A stretch of DNA of 64,000 bases. Origin: Climacium dendroides. Its lineage: Eukaryota > Streptophyta > Bryopsida > Hypnales > Climaciaceae. This document shows positions 22,858 to 34,929 of the stretch, in pieces; within the stretch, counting starts at the first letter, position 1; each line of letters starts with the position of its first letter. The translations under genes were made by a program, and so were the position numbers. Location: the NCBI GenBank assembly GCA_950106755.1, contig OX467088.1, forward strand, positions 12,880,001 through 12,944,000, in the 5' to 3' direction. The notes under the pieces were generated by a model that had not been told where the DNA came from, did no database searches, and was given only the letters and a program-made list of their open reading frames with translations.

Positions 22858-23640
22858 TCAACGCCAAAAGGCGGGGCGGGGGGGCCTTGGCCCCCCCATC
22901 AAATAAAACCAAAAAGGATTACATGAATATAAGGGGCCGGGGACAGTGAAATGCCACGTCCCATAACCGGAGTCGCAGAACAGTGGAGTCCAGGCCACTG
23001 TGAAAGAGTTCCTAACACTATCGAGCTTGTCTCTATTGCTAATGGCAGAGTTGATGTGCTTCCAGAGAGCCATCCCAGCGTGGAGGGTGGCCACCCAGGT
23101 GGCCCCTAAAATCCGTTTGATGCAGACGGGTTGATCAGCGTAACGCGCGCTGCATCTGTCGACTCAAAGATACCAGAGCAGAAACGTGCGCATAATATCC
23201 CAGGGCTGGTCACTGAAGACATGCTGCGTGAAGTTCCGATGGAGTGAAGTGCCGATCAAAGCGTCCTGAAGAGAGTCAATCGTAGGAGCGGAATTGGCCG
23301 CTGCGAGCGTATTGTACCTTCGCCATAACTCCCGGGTGCGTGGGCAGTTCCAGAAGAGGTGAGTTGTGGTCTCGATTCTGGTCGTGCACATGGAGCACCC
23401 CGTGTTCGCGTTCGGGATTCGCCATGAAAACCATTCACCTGTTACGATACCTCTGTTTAATTAGCGTCTGCCAAACGAACATGGCCTGTTTGCGTGGTCG
23501 AGCCTTGTGCCACAGGAGTTGAAAAATCTTCCTCCGTCTGGGTTCGTCAATGCCCTGGTTCATCAGTTGTTGAACAGCGATGGGTCTCTCAGCCCTCGAG
23601 TTCAGTCCGTGCGCATACCCTCTCCTTACCGTGTATCCGA
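22858..23640 (-). pseudogene. 3' end of a dead LINE (non-LTR) retrotransposon with RT zinc finger
   Basis: Minus-strand fragments read KIFQLLWHKARPRKQAMFVW, then after a +1 frameshift near 23445 GEWFSWRIPNANTGCSMC and TTRIETTTHLFWNCPRTREL. This is the zf-RVT zinc-binding domain (Cys-x2-Cys ... His ... Cys) found at the C-terminal end of plant LINE ORF2 proteins. Further fragments (RRYNTLAAANSAP, GATWVATLHAGMALWKHIN, WTPLFCDSGYGTWHF) carry the tail down to about 22,900. No reverse transcriptase core lies upstream, so the copy is truncated at its 5' end. Confidence 0.7.
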
Positions 23641-24619
23641 AGAAGGGGGTTTCTGGTGCTTTACGCTTAGAAATTGTTAGTCGGGAATTTTTTACATCTC
23701 AGTTGAAGCTGACTAGTTTGGAATGTGGGTCACATCAACCTTGATTGAAAATAGATATTCTTAGCAATCCATGCTAGAAACTCTACATCGAAAGCTTCAT
23801 GACTCATTGTTCCAGGAGCTTGAAGCCCTTGCATGCACACAAGCTCTGAGCGAGAAGTTTGGAAATCTGAGAGCGAATTTTTTTTGAATCAGAGCATGGC
23901 AAAGGCAAAATCAAAAATCCAGGAATTTCCCCGCCTCAGGAATGTCTATTAGGATCAAGGTCCATGCATTAGAAAAAAATTGGACCCTCAAAGTGTCCTC
24001 AAGACTTATAAAGGTAGGAATGATATTTTTTCCTGTATTTTCATCCACCTGCGACATCATGATGTTTACACAATTGCATGTTTTGTAATGGACAATGAGA
24101 AATTAGCTACTTCTTGTCATTCATATCTGTAGTACATTGAGGGAATACTTTATATGGAGAAGACTGAACAATTTTGGTGCAACTAAGTACTAGTGACTCA
24201 TGATGTTTGCCCAATGAAATGTTTTTTTATTAGACAATGAGACATTAGGTACTTCTTGTCATTTGAGTTTTGGGTAATAAGATTGAGTGAATTCTTTATT
24301 TTGAAAAGTTCATATGTACTTCATGAAATTCACATATTAAGTAGTGCTCTAAAAACTATCCCCATAATTAGACCATAGAATGAAAAAGCATCCATTCACG
24401 AATTGGTACCAATTTTGGATTATTGTTGTACAATTTATGAATGGTTGAGGAGTGAATGTGATTTTGAAAGTAGATAGAATTTTAGTGTAAATAATGTGGA
24501 GTTATGAGCAGTGGGACACTTTGTGCCACCTTACGCAAGTACATGATGACATTTGCACCATTGATGGACAACTTTTTAACATTTAACCTTGCAGCGCTCC
24601 AACGCCTAGTTTCTGGATG
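23641..24619. other. AT-rich intergenic with an imperfect direct repeat
   Basis: Positions 24061-24125 and 24198-24262 are diverged direct copies (ATGTTTGC...ACAATGAGA...TACTTCTTGTCATT). No exon seen. Confidence 0.5.
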
Positions 24620-24772
24620 CATGGTTGTCATACTGGACAAGTTACTATTCATTTTTTGTCATGTAGGACGAGTTACTATTCATCAAATGTACCTATCAAG
24701 TACATTTGATGAATAGTAACTCGTCCTATAGGATGAAAAATGAATAGTAACTTGTCCAGTATGGCAACCATG
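24620..24772. mobile_element. 153 bp foldback MITE, copy 1 (hAT-like)
   Basis: The whole element is an inverted repeat. It opens CATGGTTGTCATACTGGACA, and the 3' half is its near-exact reverse complement. It is flanked by TCTGGATG (24612-24619) and TTTGGATG (24773-24780), an 8 bp target-site duplication with one mismatch. Terminal CA and 8 bp duplications are the hAT superfamily pattern. Confidence 0.85.
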
Positions 24773-26337
24773 TTTGGATGATGAATAGATTACAAATCAT
24801 TCATTTTTCTTTCTCATTATTGCTTGGATGAAAGTCATCATAATTTGTAAACATACTTTATCAAATTGTTGTCCCATATAATGGTTGGATTTGGTATTAC
24901 TATAGTACATATTTTTCTAAAATTACAAATAAGAAAGTGTATCAAGTGGTTGGCCAAGCCAAAATTGCATTGATTCTAGTTCAAACTAGATTTGCAAAAA
25001 TGTGGTTATAGATTTTAAAAATAGAAAATTTTCAAAAAATCACCATTTTGAGATAACCTCATTTCAAATCCATTCCAACAAATTGTATGTAGAAAATGAC
25101 ATAGTTTTACTTATAATTGAATTTCAAAGGAATTTTGAAAATTTTCTTTCAAAATTTATAGAAAAATATTGGTGATAGCAATGTTGATTCTAACGATACG
25201 TATGGAATTTCAAATTCAAAGTCCACATCTTTTATTTGTTCATCAATCCCAAAATATGCTTCCAAAGAGTACATTATGATGATTTTTTTCAAATTGTCAA
25301 TTTTGGAGAAGACTTTAGACATTTAATGGTATTACTTATGACCTTCAATAGCATCCTATTGCTGTCAACTTTAGAAAATCATATCTATTTCAATTTAGAT
25401 TTAAAATTTATAAAATCAAATTATAATGAATGCGTATCCCTTTCTTCTTTCTCTAAAAATTTGTTAGAAAATGATTCAATCAACATAGAAGAGATCCTAA
25501 ATCAACATGATGTTAAATGGGTGGTTTCTACCTTAAGATAGGTTGAAAATTTGTGGGGGTTTGCGTTTTTACGGTCTATTAATTTTTTCAAGATGATGAA
25601 TCCATCCCACAAAGTGAGACTAGCAAGGTGAAAACTCAAGAATTAAAATATAAGAATTTTTGATTTTTCACCTTTGAAAAATTTGAAAAATTTTGAATTC
25701 ATATTTGCAATCACAGACCTCAAATTTGCTAGGAGAGATTAAGAACATACCCTAGACACAACACAAAATAAGAAGCAAGATTTTACTTTTACTATAGAGA
25801 ATTTGCAATTTCAGCATGCGAGTCTCACTTCATGGATGGATTTAGTGTTCTACTTAACCCCTAAAGGATTTTGATTATGTTTTCACCGAAACCACTCAAA
25901 AACTGTCATTTCTAATGTTGTACTAAACAAGCTACACCCAATGTTTTTTTGTTTTTTTCTCAAAAATTTTAAAAAGTGAATTCAATAAAGGACTTCAAAG
26001 TTTATTTTAGAGTAGAGATTCTATAACTACCCACAACTAAAAACCCTCATAACTTTCATCTCATTAATCAAAATGGAATGATTCAAAGCTTCCAGAACCA
26101 ATTTCAAATTTTTATTTCTTAAAAAAGTGATTTTTTCAGATCTGCCCAAACTGCCCAGCCTTGCAAAAAAAATACATGTCATGCAATAACATTTTAACCA
26201 TGCAGTCAAAAGCTATGAAAATTGTTGGGTCTTAAAGCTACTCCTTAACCACATCTTGTGTGAAAATTTCAAAGAAAAAAAAATCAAAATTCCATTCATA
26301 GTGAGCTGCCCAAATTATGTATAATGCCAAAAAAGGT
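24773..26337. other. AT-rich intergenic
   Basis: No exon recognised. Positions 25830-25930 weakly resemble 19,890-20,010 (CCACTCAAAACTACCATTTC-type sequence), which suggests another old dispersed repeat. Confidence 0.4.
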
Positions 26338-26480
26338 ATTTGGAGCTTTAGGGGTCAACCCTTAAATGTTGAGGCGGACGTTTTTTATCCAATGGATAAT
26401 AGAGAATCTCTGTGTAGAATAAAAGTGCACCTATTCATCCTCAGAATTTTGCAAGAAAAAGGGAGATCTTCTAAAATAGT
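26338..26480. repeat. Dispersed repeat family R1, copy 3
   Basis: Shares TTAGGGGTCAACCCTTAAAT-like sequence, GCACCTATTCATCCTCAGAA and GGGAGATCTTCTAAAA with the copy at 19710-19870. Confidence 0.55.
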
Positions 26481-27207
26481 CTACAAGAGTCTTCGGTTAT
26501 AAAAAATGATGATTTTCCAAAGTCACCCCCTCGTGGTGGTTACATGACAGCGGTGGTAGTGACTTTTCCGACGGAAAATGTTTCTTTAGGTATTCTTTAT
26601 GTTTCTTTAGCGCCAGGAAGACCGTGAATGTCGTCATGATGATCCCTTACCTTCGCCCTGAAAGCGCCCAATATGTGGTTCGGAGCACTAGGTTTTTACT
26701 GAAACCCTAGCCAAGCATCCACTGTCAGTGCCGAAGTTCGTGCAACGATATCGATGCTGGTGCGCATCACCTGTCCATGGAAGTCTAGGACGACGTACTG
26801 TATGTTCTTATGTAAGTTACGTGCTCCCCTGGTCGATCAATTTCTGTTGTTTCTGTTAATATTGACTGAAGCTCACTCGATCAGGGGTGGGTTGAATTGA
26901 AGAAGATCGATCGAGAAATATATGAATCCAGATCAGTGCTAGCTAGCTGTAAAGATCAGATAGGTGACACCTCCCGTGAAATTTGCACTGTCTCGATCTC
27001 TTCATCGAGCAGTACTAGCTACACCTGGTGGATCATCAGGTAGCGCTGGCGCGCCAGATCAATGGAGTGAAGACCGTGATCTTTGAGTACTAGGGTCTAG
27101 GGAATTTTGGTAGATCTCTTTCTCAAATTTTCAAAGTCGGTGACCAGTGTTGAATGGAACTCCGTCTAAGTGGTTGATCGATCTCGCGCAGTACGAGCGC
27201 TGGTATG

Positions 27208-27365
27208 GTGAATTTCATTAAAATGGCAGTGATTTTTTTGCCATTTTCCATACTCAGTGTGCCATTCTAATGGAATGTCGTGTCATCTTTGACATATTCA
27301 GTGCTATTTTAATGGAATGTAATGCCATTCTACAGGAATACCGCCATTTTAACGGAATTGCCCAT
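27208..27365. mobile_element. About 158 bp MITE with GAATTTCATTAAAATGGC ends
   Basis: The left end GAATTTCATTAAAATGGCAG pairs with the right end CGCCATTTTAACGGAATTGC. It is absent from the equivalent point of duplication copy 2, and related sequence occurs at 18561-18684 and 57171-57343. Confidence 0.6.
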
Positions 27366-27454
27366 TTGTGCGCGTGGACTGAAGCCAGAAATTTGATGAA
27401 TTCGATCGATGCTTAGAGCAAGGCTTCGTCGTGTTCGTCACGGTTCTAGCTAAT

Positions 27455-28957
27455 CCGGTCCATGGCGCTGCATGTACCTGAATCGATAACTTCGCTTTCT
27501 CGTAACCATCAGGTAAACTTTTCTGCTGCTGATTATCCAGAGGTCTGTCATAACCCTAAAAGGACGGACTCATGGCCATTGATTTTAAGCCACAGTCTAT
27601 CACTCTGTTTTGCAACTTTCGAAACAATGAGATTTGTTTTTTTTTCATACAAGTCGTAAATTTTTCAAATATTTTTTGGAAAATTTGAAATTATTGTGAA
27701 ATTATTGAGAAAAAATGAAGAACTTTTTAATCAAATGAAAACATACTCAAGAAATCTAAAATTTCAAAGGTGTATATTACAATGTATAACATCAATCGTG
27801 GTATAAACTAAAGTTACTATGTTACTCTAGAATTAGAAAATCAACAACCCATGGTCAATGGTCCAAAGTTCATATTCCTATAAAATATTGAAATTTATGA
27901 ATTTTTCAAAATCTCTACTTGATAATCTCCATTTTATTATTTGGTCTCTAATTTTTTTTTTAAATTTATGACTAAAATTCACATCAAGAGTAGACATCAA
28001 GAAATGGCCAATATACACTACAAGGGTGATTCATAGATCAAAAGTCTTCTTGTTTAAAAAAGTAATAATGATAATACCATAATGAGGGAATTTGCAATAC
28101 TATTCCTTGAAAATGTACTCAAATTTTTTTTTTAAATATTGAATGAAAAAATGTTATTTTCCATCCCACAATCTCAGGTGAAGCCGTCCACTGAACACTT
28201 ACTGTCTGTGGCTGCCTTCTAGGGTTGAAGTGGCAGCAAACATTTCTCTACTCAAAACTGTGCTCTAAAAGTCAATTTCATTAAATTGTAGGTATTCCAA
28301 TATTCTGGCAAGTTTCAGGACACCTGTTCAGAAACATAAATCCATAACAGAACTACATTTTAATTGTTTATGTACATATAAGTCACATTTTTTTACATTG
28401 GAATCGCGCCACTTAAACGAAACTGACGTTTCTGCCAATTCCATCATCCAATCTTGTGCTCATCTTAATAACTGCAGCTATATTACCGTGATCGATGTCT
28501 TCATGGTAATACTGTATATGAGTTCATGCGACGACACTTGCAAACGTTGATTTCATAGTTAACTTTGATAACTTCGACTCGGGGTGCGGCGTGTAGAATG
28601 TAACAGACAGCATAAGAAATAGTACGGTGGATTTCAGTGTTCAAAATTGACGACAATCAGTCCCTTAGCGTGACAAAGCTAACCTTACTTTCCAGTGCTT
28701 TTTTCTCAGGTTTTGAAGGTGTAACATTCAGCCTTCGACAGTTATCCTCAACAAGATTTTCAAGCTCCCAAAAGATTGTGTATGAGTTCCAGTGCGAGTG
28801 CGCAACCCATACCCGGAATCCATACAATCATGGTACGAAATCATTACTTCTGAACACCGTACCAGATTCAGACCTGAAGTTCACTGCCACGGTTGTGGAA
28901 ATGCAAACTAACTTATAAGTACATACTTTACATGCTGATATCCCTACAACTGCATGT
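27455..28957 (+). promoter_or_regulatory. Leader of glycosyltransferase copy 1: untranslated exon, leader intron, 5' UTR
   Basis: Conserved in both duplication copies: an exon ending ACCATCAG/GTAAAC (donor at 27513), and an acceptor TTTTCTCAG (exon from 28710) followed by 248 bases to the ATG at 28958. A one-base indel between the copies in this exon (CCATACCCGG against CCATACCGG) shows that it is not translated. A TATAAG-like motif about 45 bp before the ATG is conserved too. An upstream ATG lies in the leader. Confidence 0.5.
27550..28235. other. About 0.69 kb insertion in the leader intron, present only in copy 1
   Basis: Duplication copy 2 passes directly from TTCTGCTGCTGA to TTTCTCTACTCAA. 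Copy 1 has AT-rich sequence in between, bounded by AACCCTAAAAGG and, inverted, CCTTCTAGGGTT. It is possibly a transposon, but no clear target duplication was found. Confidence 0.5.
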
Positions 28958-31487
28958 ATGGCAAGCGCGCTCCGATCCCTTCGATCAGGACATTCAAGTT
29001 TACGGCTTGACCCGAAAATGTCACACTCTGACTCAACTTCGAGCAGCAAAAGAGCCGAGATGCTGAAGCTGTCATTCGGCTTTGCACTCCTATTCCTCCT
29101 ATCGGCTGCATTGCTCTTCTTCACGGTGCAGTTATTTCAGGTCCCCAAGGAAATCCCTGACATTTCCAACACCAGTGACGGATGCCACACCGAGGAATGC
29201 AAGGTGGAGTGGTTTTCCCCTCGAGCATGGACCCAGCCCTCGAAGTATTCCCCTGTCGCCGAATCTCACCACGAATTACGAATGTACGGAACGCTCGCGG
29301 CGCAAAGGGCCATCTGGACCCATCAGCACCCGAGTAGCTGCCATGACAAGAAGTTCCTCCTGTACGAGGCTCAAGGTGTCAACCACGGCATCGGCTCCGT
29401 GATTCACGTCATCGATATCGCCTTGCTAGTCGCGTTAAACCTGAACCGGATCCTGGTTCTGGCTCCGCAACCCAACTTTGAATGGGTCCAGGGGAAGTTC
29501 TGCGAGGGCATGGCCACCATGGACGAGTGTTACTTCGAGCCGCTCTCGTCGTGCACGTTCCAAGACGCCTTCGGAAGCGATTTGGAAGTGACGAATGAGA
29601 ATTTTCTGAGATTCCAGGAGCTGAATATGGATACGTATGCCAAGAACAGCGAGAGAGTGTTGAGAACCAATGTGAGGAATTTGGGAAGCGGCCTGCTACC
29701 GTTCGCGACCCAGGAGACGCCAGTCATGTTTCATAAGATGCTAAAAAGGGGGAATCTTTCCAAAGAATTCTATTACTGGTGGCGGGCGCAAGGTAGCGCG
29801 TATATTGTGCGGCCGACGCTGCGGACGCTGAGGGAGCTCGACAGGCGCAGGGCGTCTGGGATATTCCAGGGCCGACCCATCGAACCAGGTAAAATTTGCA
29901 TGAACATGTAGAAACAGTTTATGATCCATGTGTCATAAATATTCTTGTGCTCCAGTTTTGGAAAAAAAACAGACAGGGAACGGTTTTGTAATCGAATATC
30001 AGAATCCGGAAGCCAGGGACCCACGTTCACCTAATTACGACCCTGCTGGTTGGAAAACTGGCCCTACCGCCCTCTAAAATTTTGCCTTCCGAACATTCAA
30101 GAGTCTAAGGTCGATTTTTGATACATCTATAAGCAACAACCCTAATTCTCAGAATTCATAATTTCTATGCAAAAAATGTATGTCGAGACTTTGAAATTGG
30201 ATCAATCCTCTTCCATTTGCCAACAAGACATAACAAAAGCTATGATGGCTTGATTATTAAAAGATTCATGTGTAAGAACCATGGGTACCCCTTAAGCATT
30301 GTGACATATACCTGTAATTTGGACGATGAACAAAGTGCCTTTAGGTATTTATCCTAAAGCACTCTTTAGTTAGAAAGGTATAAACAAAACTGTGCAAAAA
30401 CCCAAAAAGAATTCAAAAAGTGATCAAAAGGGTTGGAAGCTTATTAATTCACTGATGGTGTGGTTACGTGGTTAATTGACTTTTTACTTAATATCGAGTT
30501 TTTCACATCAAGCAGGTCAATGTCACCAGACATGTCCATAATACTTTCAAATCAAAGTAATAATCGGCCCACTGTGCATGATGCCCTTGAATATAGGACC
30601 TAAAAATATTTCAGTACTTCTCTTACCTCATAATTCATAACCAACATTAGTCAATAAGCTGCTACAACGTCAATTTTGAATTTGTTCTGTTTCTAAAGAC
30701 TTGAATGCGACATTAATTGACACCTTGAAACCCAAATCCGGGCTTGAGTCTCTTTCGATCCTCGCTTTTATTGCTTTGTGCATTTGAGAGTTACCATGTC
30801 GGCACTCTAGTATCACTCCCCAAAGTAAAGATTGCGTCAATTTCCTTAAATTACGGTATTGCATCACTTTGCCACCATTCATCTGAAATAAAAATCCATA
30901 CCTGCCCTAACCTGCCCTAGATTTTAGACCTTTATGTACACGTATGTCACAATTTTTGGCGTTGGAATTATGCCACTTCAACGAAGTTGACGTTCAGATA
31001 CTGACGTTCTAGCTCTCCCGGGACGATTCTTTCCTCAGGCACAATCTCGGTGCACGTCCGTCACGGGGACAAATGGAAGGAGTCAAAGCTTCAGCCCGAC
31101 GAGGAGTTCTTGAGCAGCGCCGAGGCGTTGCTAGCCCGCGACCCGGACGTCCTCCGGCGCCGCATCTTCCTGAGCACGGAAGATCCCAACACCGTGACCT
31201 TCTTCGCCCAATTGAGCAACTGGACGGTGCAGTACACGAACGTCTCCCGCGTGAAGGATCCCACAGTCGGCCCCGAGGATTTCGCACAGAGGATCGGCTG
31301 GGACGAGGAGTTTCTCAACAGCTTGCTCAGTCTGCAGTTGGCACTGGAGTGCGATGGCTTCGTGGGGGATATTGAGTCCAACTGGAATCGACTCATCGAT
31401 GAGCTCCGGTCCACGGCGAGGTCCAAGTTCCACCGATTCTACGTTGACGTCGTGCAAGGCTTTCAGGTTAAGCAATATTCCTGGTGA
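28958..31487 (+). CDS. GT23-like (alpha-1,6-fucosyltransferase/NodZ-type) Golgi glycosyltransferase, copy 1
   Basis: Exons are 28958-29888 and 31039-31487, with the intron GTAAAAT...TTCCTCAG splitting a Gly codon. The product is 459 aa. A short, Ser/Arg-rich cytosolic end is followed by one membrane segment (about 37-60, FGFALLFLLSAALLFFTV), which is type II Golgi topology. A stem follows, then a luminal domain with WTHQHPSSCHDKKFLL, GIGSVIHV, NRILVLAPQP and CYFEPLSSCTF. The second exon carries VHVRHGDKWKE (about 315-325), matching the His-Val-Arg-x2-Asp nucleotide-sugar motif of alpha-1,6-fucosyltransferases, then RRRIFLSTEDPNTV and ECDGFVGDIESNWNRLIDEL (about 414-433), matching the family's third motif. 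Predicted to transfer fucose from GDP-fucose to a glycan; acceptor unknown. The frame is intact, and the start is the first ATG before the membrane anchor. A sister gene lies at 55425-58530. Confidence 0.75.
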
Positions 31488-31700
31488 TCGTCATATGATA
31501 TTGCTTCATGAATGGCCTCTATTTAATGCACCAGTTGATCGGAGATATCCAAACAGGAGCTAGTCCTTCAAAGAAATCTTTGAAAACTAAGTGGAAGTAT
31601 TGGATAGTAAGGTGAATCATAGAAAGGTCTTTTTATTAAGTACTACTTATATTGTTCTTGCCTCCTCATGTTCGAGCACTCGTACAGAAGGTGGACATTG

Positions 31701-32516
31701 CAACAGGTTTGCAGTGATTGCCAGAAATCTGTAAGAATTCTGCAATGGTACGGTTTATAGTAACATTGTGGAAATGAATTGCAAGTTAGTTTTTCAATGT
31801 TGTTACAATGATTTTGCAATAGACTAGGCATACATGTGCATTTGGTCTGTTCTCAAGACTTTCGCAACTGTTGGCAGCACATTTGCAATGGTTTTGCATT
31901 AGAATTTCCATACCATGAGTTTTGGACACTTGCACCAACCCCATAATCAATCCGGAGATGACAATTCTGGTTCGCAAAGGATCCTCTTCCCACAACTCTC
32001 CAGAAATCTTGAGGCTTTCCCTCAGTAAAAATAGGAATCTGTGTGTTCATGCCAAACAATCCAGTCACACCAATGACTGTATGTTAATCACTAGAATTGA
32101 TATTGTCATCAGAATATTCAATTTCAACAAGTTGTTTTGATAATCATCAAGCATAATCTTCACATAATCTTCAGTGTCAAGTATGCGATAATGGATGTAG
32201 GAATGTCACCCACTCGACTGTACGCATTCTCCTGCTTGCCCACATTCATGCCAGGGCCACACATGCTACGGAGAGGGACTGCAAGCTAGGCAATCTAAGG
32301 TAAAATTTCACTCTGGTAACCAAAGAGGTAGAACCCTAATTTCCAACGTGCTCAAACTATGGCATGACTCTCCAACTAAAAATGATGGGGATACCTGAAA
32401 TTTCAAGGATTGGCATGAATAACGTTTGAAATGTTCTACCAGTCAGTTTTCCAGCCTTCCTGCCTTCACAAGAAAATGAGAATATGCAAGTGACAAGGAA
32501 GGAGGAAAGAAATAAC
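31701..32516. other. Intergenic; includes a segment found inverted at 59.2 kb
   Basis: Positions 31650-31810 (TTGTTCTTGCCTCCTCATGT ... GCAACAGGTTTGCAG) recur as reverse complement at 59185-59340. The remainder shows no exon. Confidence 0.5.
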
Positions 32517-33067
32517 CTCAGAGTCGAGGCATTGTCTTGGAGATTCCAAGCACGCTTCTAATGCCTGAAACTCAAATGGCAACAAGCTCGACCCACGCAT
32601 CGTTGGTGTGTCACGTCCTTCCCGGTCTTCAGATGATGCGTGCATTCAGGGTCATGGTCGCATCCAGATCCATCGGAAGAAGCCTTGCGTCATCAGGAAG
32701 AACTAGGGTTTGCTGAAATTACATGAACAGAGACATTTGAGGCTTGACCCTCTGCCAAACCCTAATCATTCTCCCACGCATGCATTGCAATTCAAAAGCA
32801 AAGAAGCAGAGATTTAGCCATTCAGGGCCAACCTGATTGCTGTACTTGGAAGGGAGGCGCAACCGAAACTCTTTCACGAATGCAGCAACTCTTGGATTCC
32901 GGCATCCAGGAAGAACACTTCTTGCGCAGTGATGATTGCCTTAATGTGCTCAAGGTTCACGACGATGGCATGCTCACGACCAAGAATTGAGGAAGGGTAT
33001 GAAAGCACCGGGTCCAGCAGGCGGAGATAGCAGATGGGCTCGCCGCATAAGGACATATTTGGGTACC
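32517..33067 (-). pseudogene. Relic of an MRS2/MGT-type magnesium transporter gene
   Basis: Two minus-strand exon remnants with intact splice signals. Exon 33067-32833 reads [11 protein letters not shown], then after a frame break [40 protein letters not shown] and, after another shift, [16 protein letters not shown]. Exon 32712-32517 ends SLLPFEFQALEACLESP and RQCLDSE. These match the cytosolic N-terminal part of plant MRS2 (MRRA...RDLRLLDP...PSTILGRE.AIVVNLE.IK.IITA.EV; ELPFE..ALE). At least three frame breaks occur. The C-terminal half with the two membrane helices and the Gly-Met-Asn pore motif is missing from the expected downstream position. Upstream NKKGQIIRIELR (about 33230-33195) may be an earlier exon. 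Confidence 0.75.
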
Positions 33068-33249
33068 CTAAAGCCTGATGCCACTGATCCATGGCTTACA
33101 CACGCTCTTACAACCACAAAGCAAACATCAAGGTTTCTCATCCTGTTGACAAATGCAGCAGAAAAAAGTGCATGCATAGCACGAAGCTCAATTCTAATAA
33201 TCTGACCCTTCTTGTTCGCAAATGGCGTCATGAACTGTAGGATCAAGCA

Positions 33250-34779
33250 GTCCTTAACTTGGAGAGATCCTGTGTCTTTTCACCAGAGACAGAAGCCAGG
33301 ATTTCGTGACGTTATTAGGGTTTCATAAGCCTTCTTTACTCCTTTTTCGTTTCCGCTTGGGTGGCTCCCAAAATTCAGTTAGTTGTTGTGGTGAATATTG
33401 CTTAACAATATTGGTACTGTAACTCAAATGTTATTTCTGAAGATTTACAACAAATTTGCCATGAAAGCTAAATAATTGCATCCTTCTCTTGAAATTTCCT
33501 AGTTTGGTTTGACTAAAATTTGGTAGGTCTTTTCTCCATTAATATACAATTTCAAATTGTTTTCAAATTTTTCAAATTTAATCCTATATCTTGAAGCTAT
33601 GATCACCGTGGTCCCTTGTTGGGTCTCACGAGGGTCCCAAGGGTCCGAGTTTAATATATTGTTCTATTTTTTTATAAGAATTTTTGCATTCTTTTTTCTT
33701 TTTATGTCATATTTTTAATTTATATTTGTTTCTCAAAATTTAAGGATCCTTGGGACCCTAAGTGAATCCATCTAACCACAAAAAGGGTTCTTCCAAAATA
33801 TTACAAAAGTGGATTTGGGAGCAATGGGCTTTCATTTGGGGATTTTAGACTAAAACCTCCAAATAGCCTGTGAAACCCAATAAAGATCTACTTAGTCCCA
33901 ATTCTAATATACAAAAAATCTTTGCCCATTTAAAAACTTATTCATCTTACGCACATAATAGATAAGCTATCTCTATATTGCAAACTTGTGATATAAGTGG
34001 GGCCTTGGGTCACAAAAGGCTTTCGTTGTAGGGTTTGAGAATATTTGGCTTAGAGTGGATCTTACAGTAGGATTTAAATAAAAGAATCTTCTTTCTCATC
34101 TTGTTCTACACAAAGTTTTGTCACTAGCATTGCAAATTCTAGAGCAACATGGATGATGAATGGCTTTATACCACATTTAATTTTGTCAATAATTATCTTT
34201 AGGATTATGACACCTTCCTTGAATGCTTGCTGATCCAAAGACAAGTATTTTGGACTTTGTGAGCTATACTCCTTGAAGGTGAAGGAAGAGTAGTTGGATG
34301 GGTATGAACCAAATTCATTTGATTACAGTATTTCATTCTTCCACCATTGTAAGCATCTTGATATTGAACACAATTGGTTTGATTGACAACATGACAAATA
34401 TATATTTTGTACCAAATATTTTTGACAAAGTGTACATCTATTACTGACAATTTTTATGTGATTGTTTTGCACTAGGAACCTCATCACCACTAACAGAAGC
34501 AAACTCTAAAAGATTGAAGTCACGACTATGAGGGTCATTCTTGGCGGACTTGACTCTTTTTCATTAGGGGTAATTGTAGGAAATATTGATTCATTTTCTT
34601 GTTTGCTTAGCCTTGGGTGGGTGTCATTAGATAATTTTGTATAAAATTTGAAATGAAAGTATACATGTGTGAACCATCATATTGATTCACATTTTAGATT
34701 GTAAAAAATATAAAAAACGTGCATGAATTTACAAGTCCAAAAGTGTTAGTATTCTAGATTAACGTACAAATGCCACATT
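33250..34779. other. AT-rich intergenic
   Basis: No exon or repeat family recognised. Confidence 0.4.
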
Positions 34780-34929
34780 CACTACTAGAAAATTTCGTAT
34801 TTCTGTTGTTTTGGTCGCGTTGATCCGGTCAAAATCTAACAGAAATCTGTTGAAACCAACAGATTTCTGTCAAATTTTGACCGGATCAACGTGACCAAAA
34901 CAACAGAAAAATGAAATTTTCTAGTAGTG
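34780..34929. mobile_element. 150 bp CACTA-type MITE
   Basis: Starts CACTACTAGAAAATTTCGTA and ends in its reverse complement TTTTCTAGTAGTG. It is a complete foldback (TTTCTGTTGTTTTGGTC in both arms) flanked by ATT on each side (34777-34779 and 34930-34932), the 3 bp duplication of CACTA elements. Confidence 0.9.

Larger units (their letters stand above)
26760..31700 (+). repeat. Segmental duplication, copy 1 (about 5 kb)
   Basis: Colinear with 53,860-58,690. Shared landmarks are GTAAGTTACGTGCTC, CAGGGGTGGGTTGAA, TGACACCTCCCGTGAAATTT, CAGATCAATGGAGTGAAG, the leader splice sites, both coding exons, and the 3' flank to about 31,645 (GGATAGTAAGGTGAATCATA). The copies differ by insertions described separately. 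Confidence 0.9.

Noticed and set aside
28637..28918. 93-codon frame just before the glycosyltransferase ATG
   Set aside because: It crosses the conserved splice acceptor at 28709, and duplication copy 2 has a one-base indel in the same place, so the region is leader, not coding.
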